From assembly GCA_037389465.1 (NCBI GenBank), contig JAZARR010000159.1:1612001-1676000 (forward strand): 64,000 nt of DNA, given 5' to 3'. The DNA is from Baylisascaris procyonis. Lineage: Eukaryota > Nematoda > Chromadorea > Rhabditida > Ascarididae. The notes under the pieces are model-generated. The model did not search any database. It had not been told where the DNA came from and worked only from the letters and a program-made list of their open reading frames with translations. A program made the translations under genes and the position numbers. Within the stretch, counting starts at the first letter, position 1; every line of letters begins with the position of its first letter. Shown here piece by piece: positions 41,429 to 53,291 of the stretch.

Positions 41429-41973
41429 TGGCAAGAAACTGTTTCATTGAATCTTGAAGATTATTAAAGGTAATTAGGTAACTACTTTCAACAGGAAACC
41501 TAATCACCTTCAACAATTACCCAATTACGCTCGCCTGCGTAATTAGTTAAACCTAATTATGAGTTGAGCAATTGATCTGGAAAATAGCATTTATACATAT
41601 TATTCCTAAAGCTTCAACGGTGTTTTCAAACCGCTCGTTCTCATTTATCAGTCACTAGTAGTAAAACTAGATATGTTTCAACAATCAACGCTGAGGTGCG
41701 AACAGACTAATTTTTAAATTGAAACAGGTTCATGGATAGCATTTTGCGCTTAAAGAAGCTGTAGGCCCATGCACCGATGGTTTTTGCTCAATTTACTGAA
41801 AGGTGCAAAGAAATTTAGGCAAACACTTAATGAGGTACTTTTGAGCGAATTCATGAAATTTATGATTACCTGCAGTTTCAGGAATATATACAATATTGGT
41901 GTAATCCAAGATTGAAACGAGAAACATTTTTATCTATCCGTAAAAGAAAAAAAAGATGTGTTGTTTTGAGACC

Positions 41974-42693
41974 TCAAAATATAAAAATGACTGCATCATT
42001 TGCATCTATTGCCTTTTCAGTGCGATAAGTAGTAAATTGCAGTATTCTTTTGATTAAAACTCTCAAATCCTTGGCAATCTCAAAATTTTCAATGAACTTT
42101 CTTTCAAAAGTGAAAGAAGACGTAACCTTTGTGTTTAAAGACAAAATTTTGACATTTATAAATAGAACAATCCATTGGAAACTGACTAAGAACCAGTCAC
42201 ACCATGACGAGGCTAAATCGAAGTCTCTTCGTAGATAAGCACCTAAGGCAGACAAAGCATCCCTAATGACTGTCTTGAAAACCTCTCAAAAAAGGAGGTC
42301 AAGCTAATCTGATGTTAGTTTTCTACTGCAAGGGCGGAATATAGTCAGTTAACAGTGAAACGACATCAAACTTCTAGGATATTTGAGCGTAGAGAGGAGG
42401 GGAGGAAAGCGATGGAGAAAAGATTTTGGCGGAAGGTTATACTGGGCGACCACAAAAGTGATTAGGTATACGTGGTCACTGCTTGTGATGTTCTCGGTTA
42501 AGGAGATACTGTGACTGATGTCCATGTCATCTGTTAAGATGGGGCTGAGAACTTTATTTCTATGGCTAGGCTGTATTACTTGGCTAACACGGGCCGTATT
42601 CATAAGAAATGTTAAAGGAACTGAAGTAGTCAGACTCTTTAGAAGTGCAAAGCTGAGGTTGAAATCAACATCCGCGCTTGCTCGATCAGCCAT
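41974..42693 (-). mobile_element. non-LTR retrotransposon fragment (CR1/jockey-like endonuclease region), decayed
   Basis: On the minus strand, 42693-42349 encodes the C-terminal part of an AP-endonuclease-like domain. The piece VSQVIQPSHRNKVLSPILT followed by ITSSDHVYLITFVV fits the family's V-x-x-PTHR...LDLIL...SSDH pattern. The same frame, after three in-frame stops (42270-42348), continues into 42255-41974 with RRDFDLASSWCDWF and FQWIVLF, matching the linker between endonuclease and reverse transcriptase. Stops and the missing reverse-transcriptase core show an inactive relic. The family call is from motif knowledge. Confidence 0.65.
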
Positions 42694-43387
42694 ACATAAG
42701 TCGAAAGTTGTCTCGAGGTGCTCTCCAAAATCAAATAGACTCGCTAAAGGTCAAAGGTTAAAGGTCGTTGAGGAAAGATCAAGGGAAAGGGTTTATCGCT
42801 AGTGAGGTCCAAGCATAGCAGCCACCAGCCGAAAAATTCAAGTATGGCAATAATTTCGATAAATTGCGGCTAACCGAATCTTAATTTGCCGAGGCACTTA
42901 TTGGCTATTTTAGGTGGCATTGAAATAAGCACAAAAAGGAACCGTACTCCTTCGCTCTATAAGCGCCATGAGGTTCTCAGTGAGCACAGAAGGTGGAGAG
43001 CGGAGGAGGAGGAAAGGGTGGTGGGAGGGGGAGAGGGAGGGAGCGGTGGGTTGAGAAATCCATTTCGGTCGGGAAACGAAGTGCGTATGTTCTCACCGAG
43101 CGTTTTACCTTGTTTAGACGTGCACTTTTTCTCCGTTTATTCCAACATCTCGCTAGCCGACAGAGGACTAATACGAGAGGATTGTTAGACCCCTCCTGCC
43201 TGATTGCCACTTGCGGCTTTCCCTCCCAACTGCCAACAGCATGCTTCCTATAGGTGATATAATCAGCTTTTCGGCCAGTCTTCATCCTTTCATATAATCT
43301 ATCCGGAAGAGATTTAGAATGGAGAGGGTAAATGAGAACAGATTTGTAATGCGTTGAATTTCCCAGTAACGTATCATATTTCAAAAC

Positions 43388-43687
43388 TTATACATTCTCA
43401 CAAACATTATCAAAAATTACTTCCACTGGGCGATGCTTGCGATCATTCATAGTACTCTTCGTCAGCGCGTCCACATCGAATTCGTTGAATATCACGTTGA
43501 CAGTACCAGTCAGTGTCTGCGACAACGCACTCACGTCCCCAGTTTGCACTCTTCCACACACCGCCAATAAAATGGAAACAACACCTGGAATCGGAAAATC
43601 ACCAGTGCATTTGGCCATCACACCGTTTTCGGATTCTATCATATTTCCCAATAGATTTGCCTGTATAACCATGATCTTTTTCTGCAT
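43388..43687 (-). CDS. hypothetical single-exon ORF, well-formed coding sequence
   Basis: From ATG at 43687 the minus strand encodes 99 residues ending at a stop at 43388. Codon choice is strongly gene-like. Features are an ANLLGNMIESENGVM segment, GDFPIPGVVSILLAVCGRVQ with a short hydrophobic helix, and an acidic C-terminus (VEVIFDNVCENV). A TTTATTTAG acceptor ends at about 43697. The ORF could therefore be the only coding exon after trans-splicing, or a terminal exon of a larger gene. The family was not recognised. It lies just beyond a retroelement relic on the same strand but does not resemble its motifs. Confidence 0.45.
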   Translation of the reverse strand: MQKKIMVIQANLLGNMIESENGVMAKCTGDFPIPGVVSILLAVCGRVQTGDVSALSQTLTGTVNVIFNEFDVDALTKSTMNDRKHRPVEVIFDNVCENV

Positions 43688-44037
43688 AATCACATGCTAA
43701 ATAAATGACGCGAGGATAGGAAGTAAAAGCGGTTTCATGTACAATGGCCTTTATCACATCTTTGATTCACAGGTCAATCTGCTTCTCAGAGCTGAGTAAA
43801 TGAAGTATAGATAATAAACGACGCACGTTTACGCACGGAACACACGTGCGAATACAGCATATGCAAGCCTTAAGAGCTGCGTGCGTGGTTTGAGGGCCAG
43901 AGTTCGTAGCTCTCACTTAATCACAGAAGGTGATGTAATGCAATTTGATACTCTAATATACACTGCTGATACCTTCCATCTCTAATTCCTTTCCGATTTA
44001 TTACCTTCAATACGTCTTATGAGCACCTGGATTTGCT

Positions 44038-44247
44038 ATGAAGTGCGCAAACGATATTGTTTTGTCGAATGCGACCCAGAAACCATTCGTTGCCACTTCT
44101 ACAGCTGATCAGGTAAGCGAATTATTAGGTCCTCTTTCACCATTTTTTAAAGTTATGCAGCCGTTTGACCAATTGAGCTCTGAAACGCAAAAGCGCATAT
44201 CGGGCCAACATCCCGGCATGCCTACAGATTTATCATACCTATTTTAA
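44038..44247 (+). CDS. hypothetical short ORF with a possible 48-nt intron
   Basis: An ATG-initiated frame of 69 codons. It contains a GATCAG|GTAAGC donor and a GTTATGCAG acceptor 48 nt apart (44115-44162), the typical size of a short nematode intron. Splicing would leave 53 residues in frame, joining STADQ to PFDQLSSETQKR. Neither product was recognised. Confidence 0.28.
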   Translation: MKCANDIVLSNATQKPFVATSTADQVSELLGPLSPFFKVMQPFDQLSSETQKRISGQHPGMPTDLSYLF

Positions 44248-44739
44248 GGCATAGTTATAAGATGACGTTGAAGCTAACTGTTTATTGCACTCATTTGAGC
44301 TACTATACCTTACCATACTATACCAACGCCTCATTTGTAGACCTCTCTTTACAGCAGCTAAACCTATACAGCTCGGTGCTCGACTCTTGCGTTTATCCAA
44401 CGGAACATTTCATGAACTTTGCATTCTCACATATCTAATAGAGCATATTTCTGACCGATTCATGATGATTGACTATGTCGCTTATGTTGCACGAAGACAT
44501 TTTTGCAAACAAAGGTGACAAGTGCGACGTATGACCAAATTCAACCTATTTTAGTGCGGAACATCGGCGACCCGTTTTCAAATGAGCGCTAAGCGGTTTG
44601 CGTTACGCCACTTCTTAATGATCGCAAAACGGCGCTGCATTTTCGCCTGTTTAGAACGCTTCCACTAATTTACGCGCTCAGGTAATTACCACAGATAATT
44701 CCTATGAAGATTTTTTTTTAACACGTCATGAAGTAATGG

Positions 44740-45180
44740 CAGGATGATGGGGAGGGGAGGGAGGGGGGGAGGAAGAGAAACAGTGGCCACGGCCATGCAC
44801 GTGATCATGCCCCCACTTACCCTTGCATAGGTAAACTTGGTCAGCCATTCCGATCGGAAGATTCAGGTGATTGAACGGGCCCATGCCCGTCATTGAGTTT
44901 GAGCCATGGCCACACACGTGGTTTCATCCAGTCATGGCTCCTTTCAGCCTTCTCCATCGGATGTATCGATCGCCTGATTTTCTTTCTCGAACTGAACTGG
45001 TTTTTTCCCATGAGTGGTTGAGGCCTCTATTTCATCTCAGTAATGACTCGGTGGCATTTCTTCATGAATTGCCGAATTTAGAATCGAGCCACGGGCACGG
45101 CCACAACCCATTCACAGTTTCCACCCCCATCTAGTTAGTCAACATCCCACCCCTTCCCCCCCCCCCCACCTCTCAACATG
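44740..45180. mobile_element. candidate MITE with inverted G-rich/C-rich termini
   Basis: The left end is G-rich (44747-44772) followed by GTGGCCACGGCCATGCACGTG. The right end mirrors it, with CCACGGGCACGGCCACAA (45089-45106) followed by a C-rich tract (45146-45170). The inner arms match as GGCC(A/G)TGC(A/C)CGTG. The body is moderately GC-rich and open on both strands without a recognisable protein. This fits a non-autonomous element with degenerate terminal inverted repeats; no target-site duplication was established. Confidence 0.45.
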
Positions 45181-47673
45181 TTTCATTGGTTTGCAGTTTC
45201 GAAGAGAAGAATTTCATTTGATGGGCACTTGAAATGATGGCAAACAATTTTTTACAACGTTAAAATGAAAAGTATAATGTTGAAACTGGTTCTACTGCGC
45301 TTTCGTTCACTTAGATGAGAAATATCACTATTATATTCTTCATTTTAATTGGAGTAATTGTTGAACAATTTTAACATTTTTACAGCATTGTTATGATAAT
45401 AGCAGGCAAATGCCTCTGTGGCCAGGATATTCATTTTTGAAGGATCGTTATTGATAGATGTTATGATCGTTTTCTTGAGAAGTGCCATTTGATTCGATGA
45501 GCATTGAGTACACATGATTTAAGCGAGTTCTAGACGAACGGTTATGAATTCAAATGATCGCAATTTCGTTGTCGATATCATTGCCGATAAAACCACTGAC
45601 CACTACTATCCTCTCTGGCACTCCGTTCTCAATTCAGACTGCTTCATGTCTGTTGCTCTTCACACAATGAACTATTTCCGATTGGCCTCAATCAACGAAA
45701 TCGAGTGGTGCTGTGCAGGGCGCAGTGCACCAAGGTCATTTTATGTCGCCTTTGTCCGTCAGACCCCATCTCGCATCCTCACGTTGCGCTCTTAATTCTA
45801 AACCACAATTCTTGTCGCATTCCATCTTGATGCTTCTTTCACTTTCTGATGCTCTCTTATTATGCTTTCGTATGTGTTATTCATCTGATCAAGTTTAGAC
45901 CATTTCCGGTTTTTTCTTTTTATTTATATTGCTGTCTATGCATTTTCCCCTTTATTTTATGCTCTAAAAACTTTCCGCTTGCTACTATACTTTTCAAGAC
46001 AACGTTTATTTTATAAAAACATTTCGCCACTTTCGAAAGTCGGTTTCTTAAACATCTGGCTCACCATTCAGCGATTGCCACAGCTCTTCAACTAAGTATG
46101 AAAAAACAACTCTAGAATACAGGAGTTTTAGGACAAGAACAGAAAGCCAAGATCCTTTTTGAGTATTTCTTTTCCCTGACAATTGCTCAGAAATCCTACT
46201 CACTGAAATTGAACTACTTCTTTTCACTGTTCGTCCGCATCCTGTTTTTCTTAGCTGTGGAAAATTCCTTTCAAAGTGGATTCACTAAGGCTGCGCATTC
46301 GACTTCCCCTCCTCTGAGTGTTTGGAGAATCGAATGATCCTGCAATCATGCACCTGCGTTCGAAACGTTGCGCTCCGTTTCCGGCCGACAAAGCGCTTTC
46401 GATTCCTTTGAGCCAGTCGGCCTAATCTCATCTTGAACAATATTCAAGCGAAACGTAGACGAGCTTGCCATTCAAGAAGAGATTGTGCATCACTGCTTTG
46501 CATTTTCAAGTTACATACTTATCTTTGCGCTGAGTAGTATGTGAACGTAGGATTTTTTTGATTCCAATATTGTTGATTTTAAACAGTTTAAAGCAAAGGG
46601 GCAAAGATTACAGACGTTTTAGTGGTCGAATGTTATGGATCGACAAAATATTTTTAATTTTTGAAGCTCACTCGGGATTTGTTCAGCCTCGTTGTGCAAC
46701 ATATGTCCTCCAGGAAGCAAACCAGACTATGATGAAGCTAAAGTAATAGATGAGGGAAAGGAGGGGGGGGGGGGAAGGAAGGGCTTTGTCGTTAAATTAA
46801 AAGCTTCAAAGTCTCGTGCAGGTTTCCAACTTCGTTTCATTGTCCTTTGGTATGTCTTAATTTGAAGGGCCCGGTTTGCCCCATAGAATCAGCATCGTTT
46901 ATGCCGAGATGTCGAATAATTCAAACTTTGTTGCTAAGGTTTAAAAATTAAGTCCCTCGACCGTTTGGGTAATTTGCGATCACTAGAGGTCGCCGTCTGC
47001 TTGTCGAACAATACAGTGCTAGTGATTGCAGAGGTAGATGGTGAACGTACTCGCTGAAGTATTCTTCCATGTACATCGCAACAATTTTCTGTCATGTTCG
47101 ATATTTTTAATTAGCAAACAGGCGGTTGTGCTTATGCATAACGTACCGCTGTTAGCGTGAAAGAGTCCTAACGAAGCCTCTTGTTGCCTCAATCACCATT
47201 GGTCACTACGGCTCATCAGTGTGACATTGTCAATCTTTTAATGCTCATTACAATATCTATCACCATCTGACATAGGTGTAGTCGTGTCATTGATAGTTGT
47301 TGTACTATGAAAAGTGTTTTGTAATATGTTAGAGGAAGCAGTAAGTACTATCACCATGCTATCTGAATAACCTCTCTTTACATAAAAGTACAGAAAAACA
47401 ATTCTCAGCCCTAGTTCCCTCTTCTCTACATCCTCTCTCCTCTCTGACATTATAGCTCAGTTCGGATGAAAACGAATAGAGGTGCATGAAAAGCCTCAAA
47501 TGACAACACGCAATTGCTGCCATATCGTGCATACTATGTTAGCTTCTGCTTTTACTATACCAGGCGCATATAATATTTCATTTCCTTAAGTAGAATATGC
47601 ATGCGCATAGCCTAGGAAAAATAAGAACCACTCTTGGATAGTTGACGAAAAAGTCTTCAATAAAAGATCTCTC

Positions 47674-47726
<53 letters not shown>

Positions 47727-50700
47727 AAAGTTAACAAAAGTATAAGCATTTGACCTTATTTTCAGAAAATATAGTGTTAGATTCATAGCTATAAATTTAA
47801 TCGCTTAATAGCAATAAAAATACGAATGTCCTATCTTATCTTTGTTGTGCAGTTCCCTAATACTCCGTTTGGCGTCTTAGTAATTCTGGGTGATTTTCTT
47901 CCTTCCTTTTTTTCTAAAACCATTTATTCTTTCATTGACTTCATTTCCGTCGTGGTAATTATATGTTCCTTCCTTTCTATGTTACCATTAGCATACCTCT
48001 ATGTGCAGTTTGAACGATATTTTTTGCTGCTATTCTTCTGCTACTCTTAAATTCTCCTCTTTGTTATATGGAATGTGTGCCTCGTCGACAACTGAAATAC
48101 GAGGTGGGATTTTCTTCGGCGATGCAAATGAACGTCATGCTGCGTTCGTAAATGTTTCGCTAAACGAATTGAAGAAGGCGTCCATGTGTTGCGCATCCTG
48201 ATTGGAAAGACGGCGCTGCATGAAAAAGAAATTTGTTGACAATGGAAGACTTCTTGAGTGGTTTTGCTGCTTATTGTGATCCAGCCGTAAGACAAACAGC
48301 TGCTATTTTATGCTATTTTTGTTAAATTCGATCAGTCTTTCGTTACTGCTAATTTCTTCTCGGTTAATTCGCATGTTGTTCATGTTTTTTTTTTCTTTTT
48401 TAGAGGTTCTTCATAGCAGTTTTGCCTCAGTGAGTTTTTAGGTTTTGACGGATATAATATCGATAAAGACTTGTGGACCTAAAGGCCTAAGGATCAAATT
48501 GAACACCACCATAATTTATGGACTTTTTGCTGTTCTGCAGTTTTCTTGTTTAAATGAGATTATGTTGTTTGTTCTGGAAAGAGAAAATTCACTAGCAATG
48601 TAAACGAGTTCGCTTTTGCATACAACTATTGCATTGCCCATTGAACCGCAGAGTAAATAAATAAAATGTGAACTGAATTAATGAATGTCCGAGTAAAATA
48701 ACACAAGATATAAAAATATAAACAAAGCTAGGCATTAGTTCTTTAATTAATATTTGGTTATATTTATTTGGTTGGCAGGTGTTCGGCGAATAGGCGAATA
48801 TTCTTTAATATAGATTTATGAGAAACTGGCTGAATTGAGTGCATTTGTTTGATATGCAATTAGATGGGTGCCCGAGTGGCATACCGCAGGTGCCACTCTG
48901 CTTAATAATAATGTGCTCGGGGGAGCGGAGGAGGGAGGCTGCATTGTTGCCCTCCGAAAGCATATCGAAAACCAGATCTATCCTTTTCTTCAGCAATGTT
49001 TTTCGTGCTCTATAGAGCACCACTTTTATGCGCTTTGTTGAGATTATCTCACATTGGCGCGTTCTCTTTCTTCTTAGGAAAGATCGAACGCCTTACCTAA
49101 GACATCACAATAATATAACATAATGTCGGCCATTTAAGAAAAATAAGTTTTCAAAACAGCATTATTGGTAATTTAATCGTTAGAACATTTGAATCCATTT
49201 TCTACGGTCTACATTTGTGAGAAATTGAGTGAGATTTTGTATGAGGGATATACAGAAGGGAATATTTTTTATCGGTTGCATAGCACTGCTTTATTGAATG
49301 GGCATTGATAGAGGAATAATATTCTTTTTAAAGTTACAGCAATGAGTTTTCAAGCATAAGCCCATTCCTGATTTGATGAAAGCGTTTGTCAATTGAAAAG
49401 GCTATTGGTTTGGATTTTTTACACAGCTCATGCGGGAGTTGTAATGTTTGATTTGGTCAAGCTGTACAATTGCCCAAAGTGAAATCGCTGCTTCTCCCGT
49501 TTTGATCGTGTACTGGGAGCTAGGAATGGACACAGCTTCTGGAGGTTTTCATTTCAAGACCAAAGTGTTGTAGTTGCCTTCTTCAGAGAAAAAAAAAAGC
49601 AATTTTCGATAAGATGATACAGAGGGGGTAACTGGTCTCATTGCGCTGACTTATTCACCTTTTCAAGGGCAGCCGTGAAGTTTTTCGTAACTGTCGCCCG
49701 TATCGTTAAGACTTTCACTGTTGCCATGCGCTCTAAATTTTGCGTGCTTCATTCAGTAACACTCAATACCTTGTGAGTACTCTTAGGAGGTTGCTGGTCA
49801 TTGAGCGGATCCTCGTGAAATTGCGCTTCAAACACTTCAGTGCTCACTCCTTTCACCGCACTACTGGACACTGCAGTAACCGAGTTTGCCCCACAATGTG
49901 TTCTCAACGGCAAAGAGACATTTCTATTGTGAGAGATTTGCGAAGGAGAAATTGGCGTTCAGTGATATGTTACATGAGCTAGTTAGTGCTCCTTGCTAGT
50001 AGGTTTTATGTATCAGACCGATTTCTAGTATGCTCACAAGCGAAGTGATAAGAATTCTTCCAACCGTAAAAAACTTTCAATATCTTTTTAAACCTTCAGG
50101 CTAAATTTAAGGTTTTTATGTTTAATGAATACATGCTGTATTGTGTCATTCCGCTTCAGTGAGTACTCGTAGATGTGATCGGCTAACGATAAGAGCATGA
50201 AGTAAGTTAGAGAAAGAGTTGTACGAGTAGATTTGTGCAACGTCCTTAAGGATGCTGTTTGACGCATTTTATAATTGTAACAATCCAATAACTATATATT
50301 AAAGCTATTTCTTAATGAGGGCTAAGACCCTTGAAGTGAACAGTCGTTGGTTGCTTACGGTCGTAGAATCATCCTGTTGTGGCCAACGTCACGAAAGCTG
50401 CATATGAAGTCGCTCCTCAAGACATATTCTAGGCAAGTCAGGAAGAAGTGATTTGATCTGGATACATCTTTTTATGAGAGAGGAACTACGATGTTTAAAT
50501 TAAGGCTGCTTTCAATCTATCATGCCCCAGTTTTTTTCTCATTCGCACGTTGACCTAACTAAAGGTGTGAGCACGATTTTCTTTTGGGTAATGTGGTCTT
50601 CGTTTGGAACGCAGGAACTTCAAAAAATGAGTTACTAAGAAAGGAGACGCATTTTTGTGCGGCCCACTTTTCCTTGCAGTGCAGTAATTTTCGGATTTAC

Positions 50701-51300
50701 TTGTAAGATTCAGAAAAAATTTGCAAGCAAAGCTTTCATAAAATGCAGTTATACACTCCATCGCCCAAATACAGCGCTTGATTAACATGAATAGCTAAAC
50801 TATATTAGTACCGTTATTTTCCTTGCACCGCTAAATTTATCTCAGTGTCCGCTTTCCAAAACGACATTTTCAACTTCCGTTGCATTCTAGTTATTTCCGG
50901 CTTCACCTGTATCTATTTGAGAATACCTGATGCTCTTTATAATAACCTATTGTCTCATGAAAAAATTCGCTTCGGCTAAATACATGCGAAAGCCAAGTAT
51001 GTGAAGTCTCATTCAGGTGCATCTATCCTCTGCTAATGTCATCTCCAGAAAGCGACGCACTTCTATAGTTTATGTATTTCGCTTTCTTACATTTTGCAGT
51101 CGATTGAAGACAGAGGGGAGCATGCCAGCGTAGTACGTTTACAGCGCTTGTGCTTTTCTCATCCACTGTGATACTTGAGCACTGCAATTATCCGTCTGTG
51201 TTGAAGCTGACCTGATATATAAGGAACATTCCATGATTTCCACATTTCTTCATCGTCGTTGTTCAGCGATAGCAAAGGAGAGCACACCGTAATTGGCAAA
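45181..51300. other. intergenic region, no gene assembled
   Basis: It holds a 83-codon + strand ORF at 45544-45795 (MNSNDRNFVVDII at its start), a G run at 46766-46779, a (CT)n tract at 47676-47725, a coding-like stretch at 48070-48201 and a nested hairpin at 48871-48921. No splice-linked chain or family was identified for any of these. Confidence 0.4.
47676..47725. repeat. (CT)n microsatellite
   Basis: About 50 bp of CT. The Arg/Glu-repeat ORF on the minus strand comes from it. Confidence 0.97.
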
Positions 51301-51703
51301 ACCTCAAGCTGAGCTTGAAAGGTCGCAAGTGTTATGCACTTCAGTTTGAAGCGTTAAAATTTGCATCTTCAGATAAAGCAAGCGTTGATTTCATTCAGAA
51401 ACTCAAAAATGTTCAGATTCTTACAAACACAGTCGATTTGTTTGCGACTAAAACCTTACCAGTAAGACGCCAGATGCTTATGGATTTGACGTCATTTTGA
51501 ACTCGTGTCTCACTGTATTTTTACTGAAGAGTGGGCAAAGAAAAATTTACTTTGCATGTACACAATCTGAAGACAACATTGTTTACTGTATATCGGTAGT
51601 GGTACGTTAGTGGGAAGTCACTGCATACAAATAGGCGTTCGTTGCAGAAAGTAAATATCATTGCGAGTAGTGAGCCGGTTTTTGTTAACAGTCTTCACAC
51701 CGA

Positions 51704-52285
51704 TCATGTGAATGCTTCTTTGGCAACAAGGACACGGACAGGAGGGCAGCTGTCACCAACAGCAACAATCCGCCAGCAATGACGCATTGCACTGCACGTA
51801 ACGACATTACCGCCACTAGCATTCCTTGACCTTTTGATATCACTTTCTTAGATTTACGTCCGCCGTAGATCAGCAGCCTTGTGCAGATCAAGCGCCCAGA
51901 TCAGCACATCGGAAACAGCGAGTTCGGATCCCAGACTTCCTAATCGCATCGCACGATAGCTTTCGTCAGGTTACGTGCACACCGCAAAGATGTTGTACGC
52001 CATGAGTGAGCGCCGCGTGTTCGGCATTCACTGCACAGGGAGGTGTCCCGCTTGGTTTCGTCTTTCACACAGCGGCTCGACATGCGGCGCTAGCCCACAC
52101 GGACGGACGGCGTTGCGAAAGCGGGCGGGCTGGTTGCATCCCGTCTGACCTCGCTCATCCTTCATGCCATACCGGAAACGGACGCCGCCCAACAGGTTGG
52201 TGGCGCATACCTTTCGGTCTATATTGGACGATCGTTTCGTGCATAAGCTTTCTATCGAAGCTTTCTTCGCATTCTCGTTATCCAT
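51704..52285 (-). CDS. candidate four-exon gene in a GC-rich island
   Basis: On the minus strand, exons 52285-52150, 52030-51983, 51939-51858 and 51791-51704 are phase-compatible and sum to 354 nt (117 residues and a stop). The introns are 119, 43 and 66 nt, typical nematode sizes. The start reads MDNENAKKASIESLC; the middle exons give HAALTHGVQHLC and SELAVSDVLIWALDLHKAADL. The last exon has two attractive frames: the chained one (WRIVAVGDSCPPVRVLV) and a membrane-anchor-like one (VIAGGLLLLVTAALLSVSLL followed by a basic, Cys-containing tail). The first donor (GTCAGA) is weak. GC is far above the flanks, so a dispersed repeat is the main alternative. The family was not recognised. Confidence 0.3.
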
Positions 52286-53145
52286 ATTTAATGCACCAGT
52301 TTATGTCGAGGTGATTTCTTGTATCTTGAATCCGAAGTCCTACTTAATGAAATGCTATCGTGGATATTTATGCATGCATCAGCTTACCACTTCCTTCGTG
52401 TTTAAGGTCGAGGAGATTGCATCATCCTGCTGCGCGTCGACTTAGTAAACTTTGCGTCTTTCGTCGTTTCCGAATTACCTGCGATCTATTTCGGGCGATC
52501 ATCTGGGATAATTGCCGGAAGATATTTTTTTGGGGGAATAAGAATCAACGAGGGATCAAAATGGCTGTTTAATGGAGGTGGTGGGGGACTCCTGAAATCT
52601 AATTCGAAAAAGCGGAATGAAGAAGATCTTCAAGATTCTTCGTCAGTGATGTAAAGACTTTGTAGAAAGTCGCCCGACAGATATTACTGAAAAAAAGTAA
52701 TGCGTTTAGGCATAAGAGTTAAAAAAAATGACGAGAAGTTATTAAATTTGCGCACAGCACTCGTTCGAATAGCTTTCGAGTCAGGCTTTTTGATTGCAAT
52801 GGTTTCGCATGTTGATTGCATTAATTTCTTTAGTTTTTTGATTTTTTTTTTTTTTTTTTTGCTGTATCATAGACGGCTATTTCTCAATTGTGCAATTGGA
52901 TGTTGGCGGATAAAATGCAGCATTCTAGTGTGAATCAACGCGAGAAATGCTCACAAGTTGCATACTCAGACGTAACGAACATTTTTCTACAATTATGCGA
53001 TTTGGAGCGTTCCTCTAATTTAGTGTGATTTATTCGTTCCTTCATTCATGCGCTTTTTCCTTCATTTTGACATATAGCTATGACAGGAAGATCTACGCAA
53101 CCAACTTCCGCTTAAAGGAAGTAAACTCTTGTAAAATAGCTGAGA

Positions 53146-53291
53146 TTTCGCAATAACGCTATAATGTAGCATTATTGCGAAACAAACGGCCACACCTCAT
53201 TAGATTATGAGGTAGTTCGTTTGTATCGTTTCGCTTTGCAGCTGATGACGTAAGTTCTGACTCCCCTCACAGGTACTAGTGAGGGAGCATA
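53146..53291. repeat. cluster of three adjacent hairpins
   Basis: First stem: TTTCGCAATAA (53146-53156) pairs with TTATTGCGAAA (53172-53182), extended by GCT/AGC across one mismatch. Second stem: GCGAAAC (from 53177) pairs with GTTTCGC (53228-53234), enclosing AAACG/CGTTT and ACCTCAT/ATGAGGT. Third: CCCTCAC pairs with GTGAGGG (about 53268-53289). The first and second share the GCGAAA strand and so cannot form together. Confidence 0.6.

Noticed and set aside
42977..43384. 135-codon minus-strand ORF ending in a Pro/Leu-rich tract
   Set aside because: The tail is a translation of a GGA-rich low-complexity stretch, and the rest lacks coding character or a family.
47586..47786. Arg-Glu repeat ORF on the minus strand
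   Set aside because: Produced by the CT microsatellite.
53208..53215. TGAGGTAG, a let-7 family seed
   Set aside because: It lies on the 3' side of a very short hairpin, whereas let-7 family mature sequences sit on the 5' arm. The following bases do not match known members.
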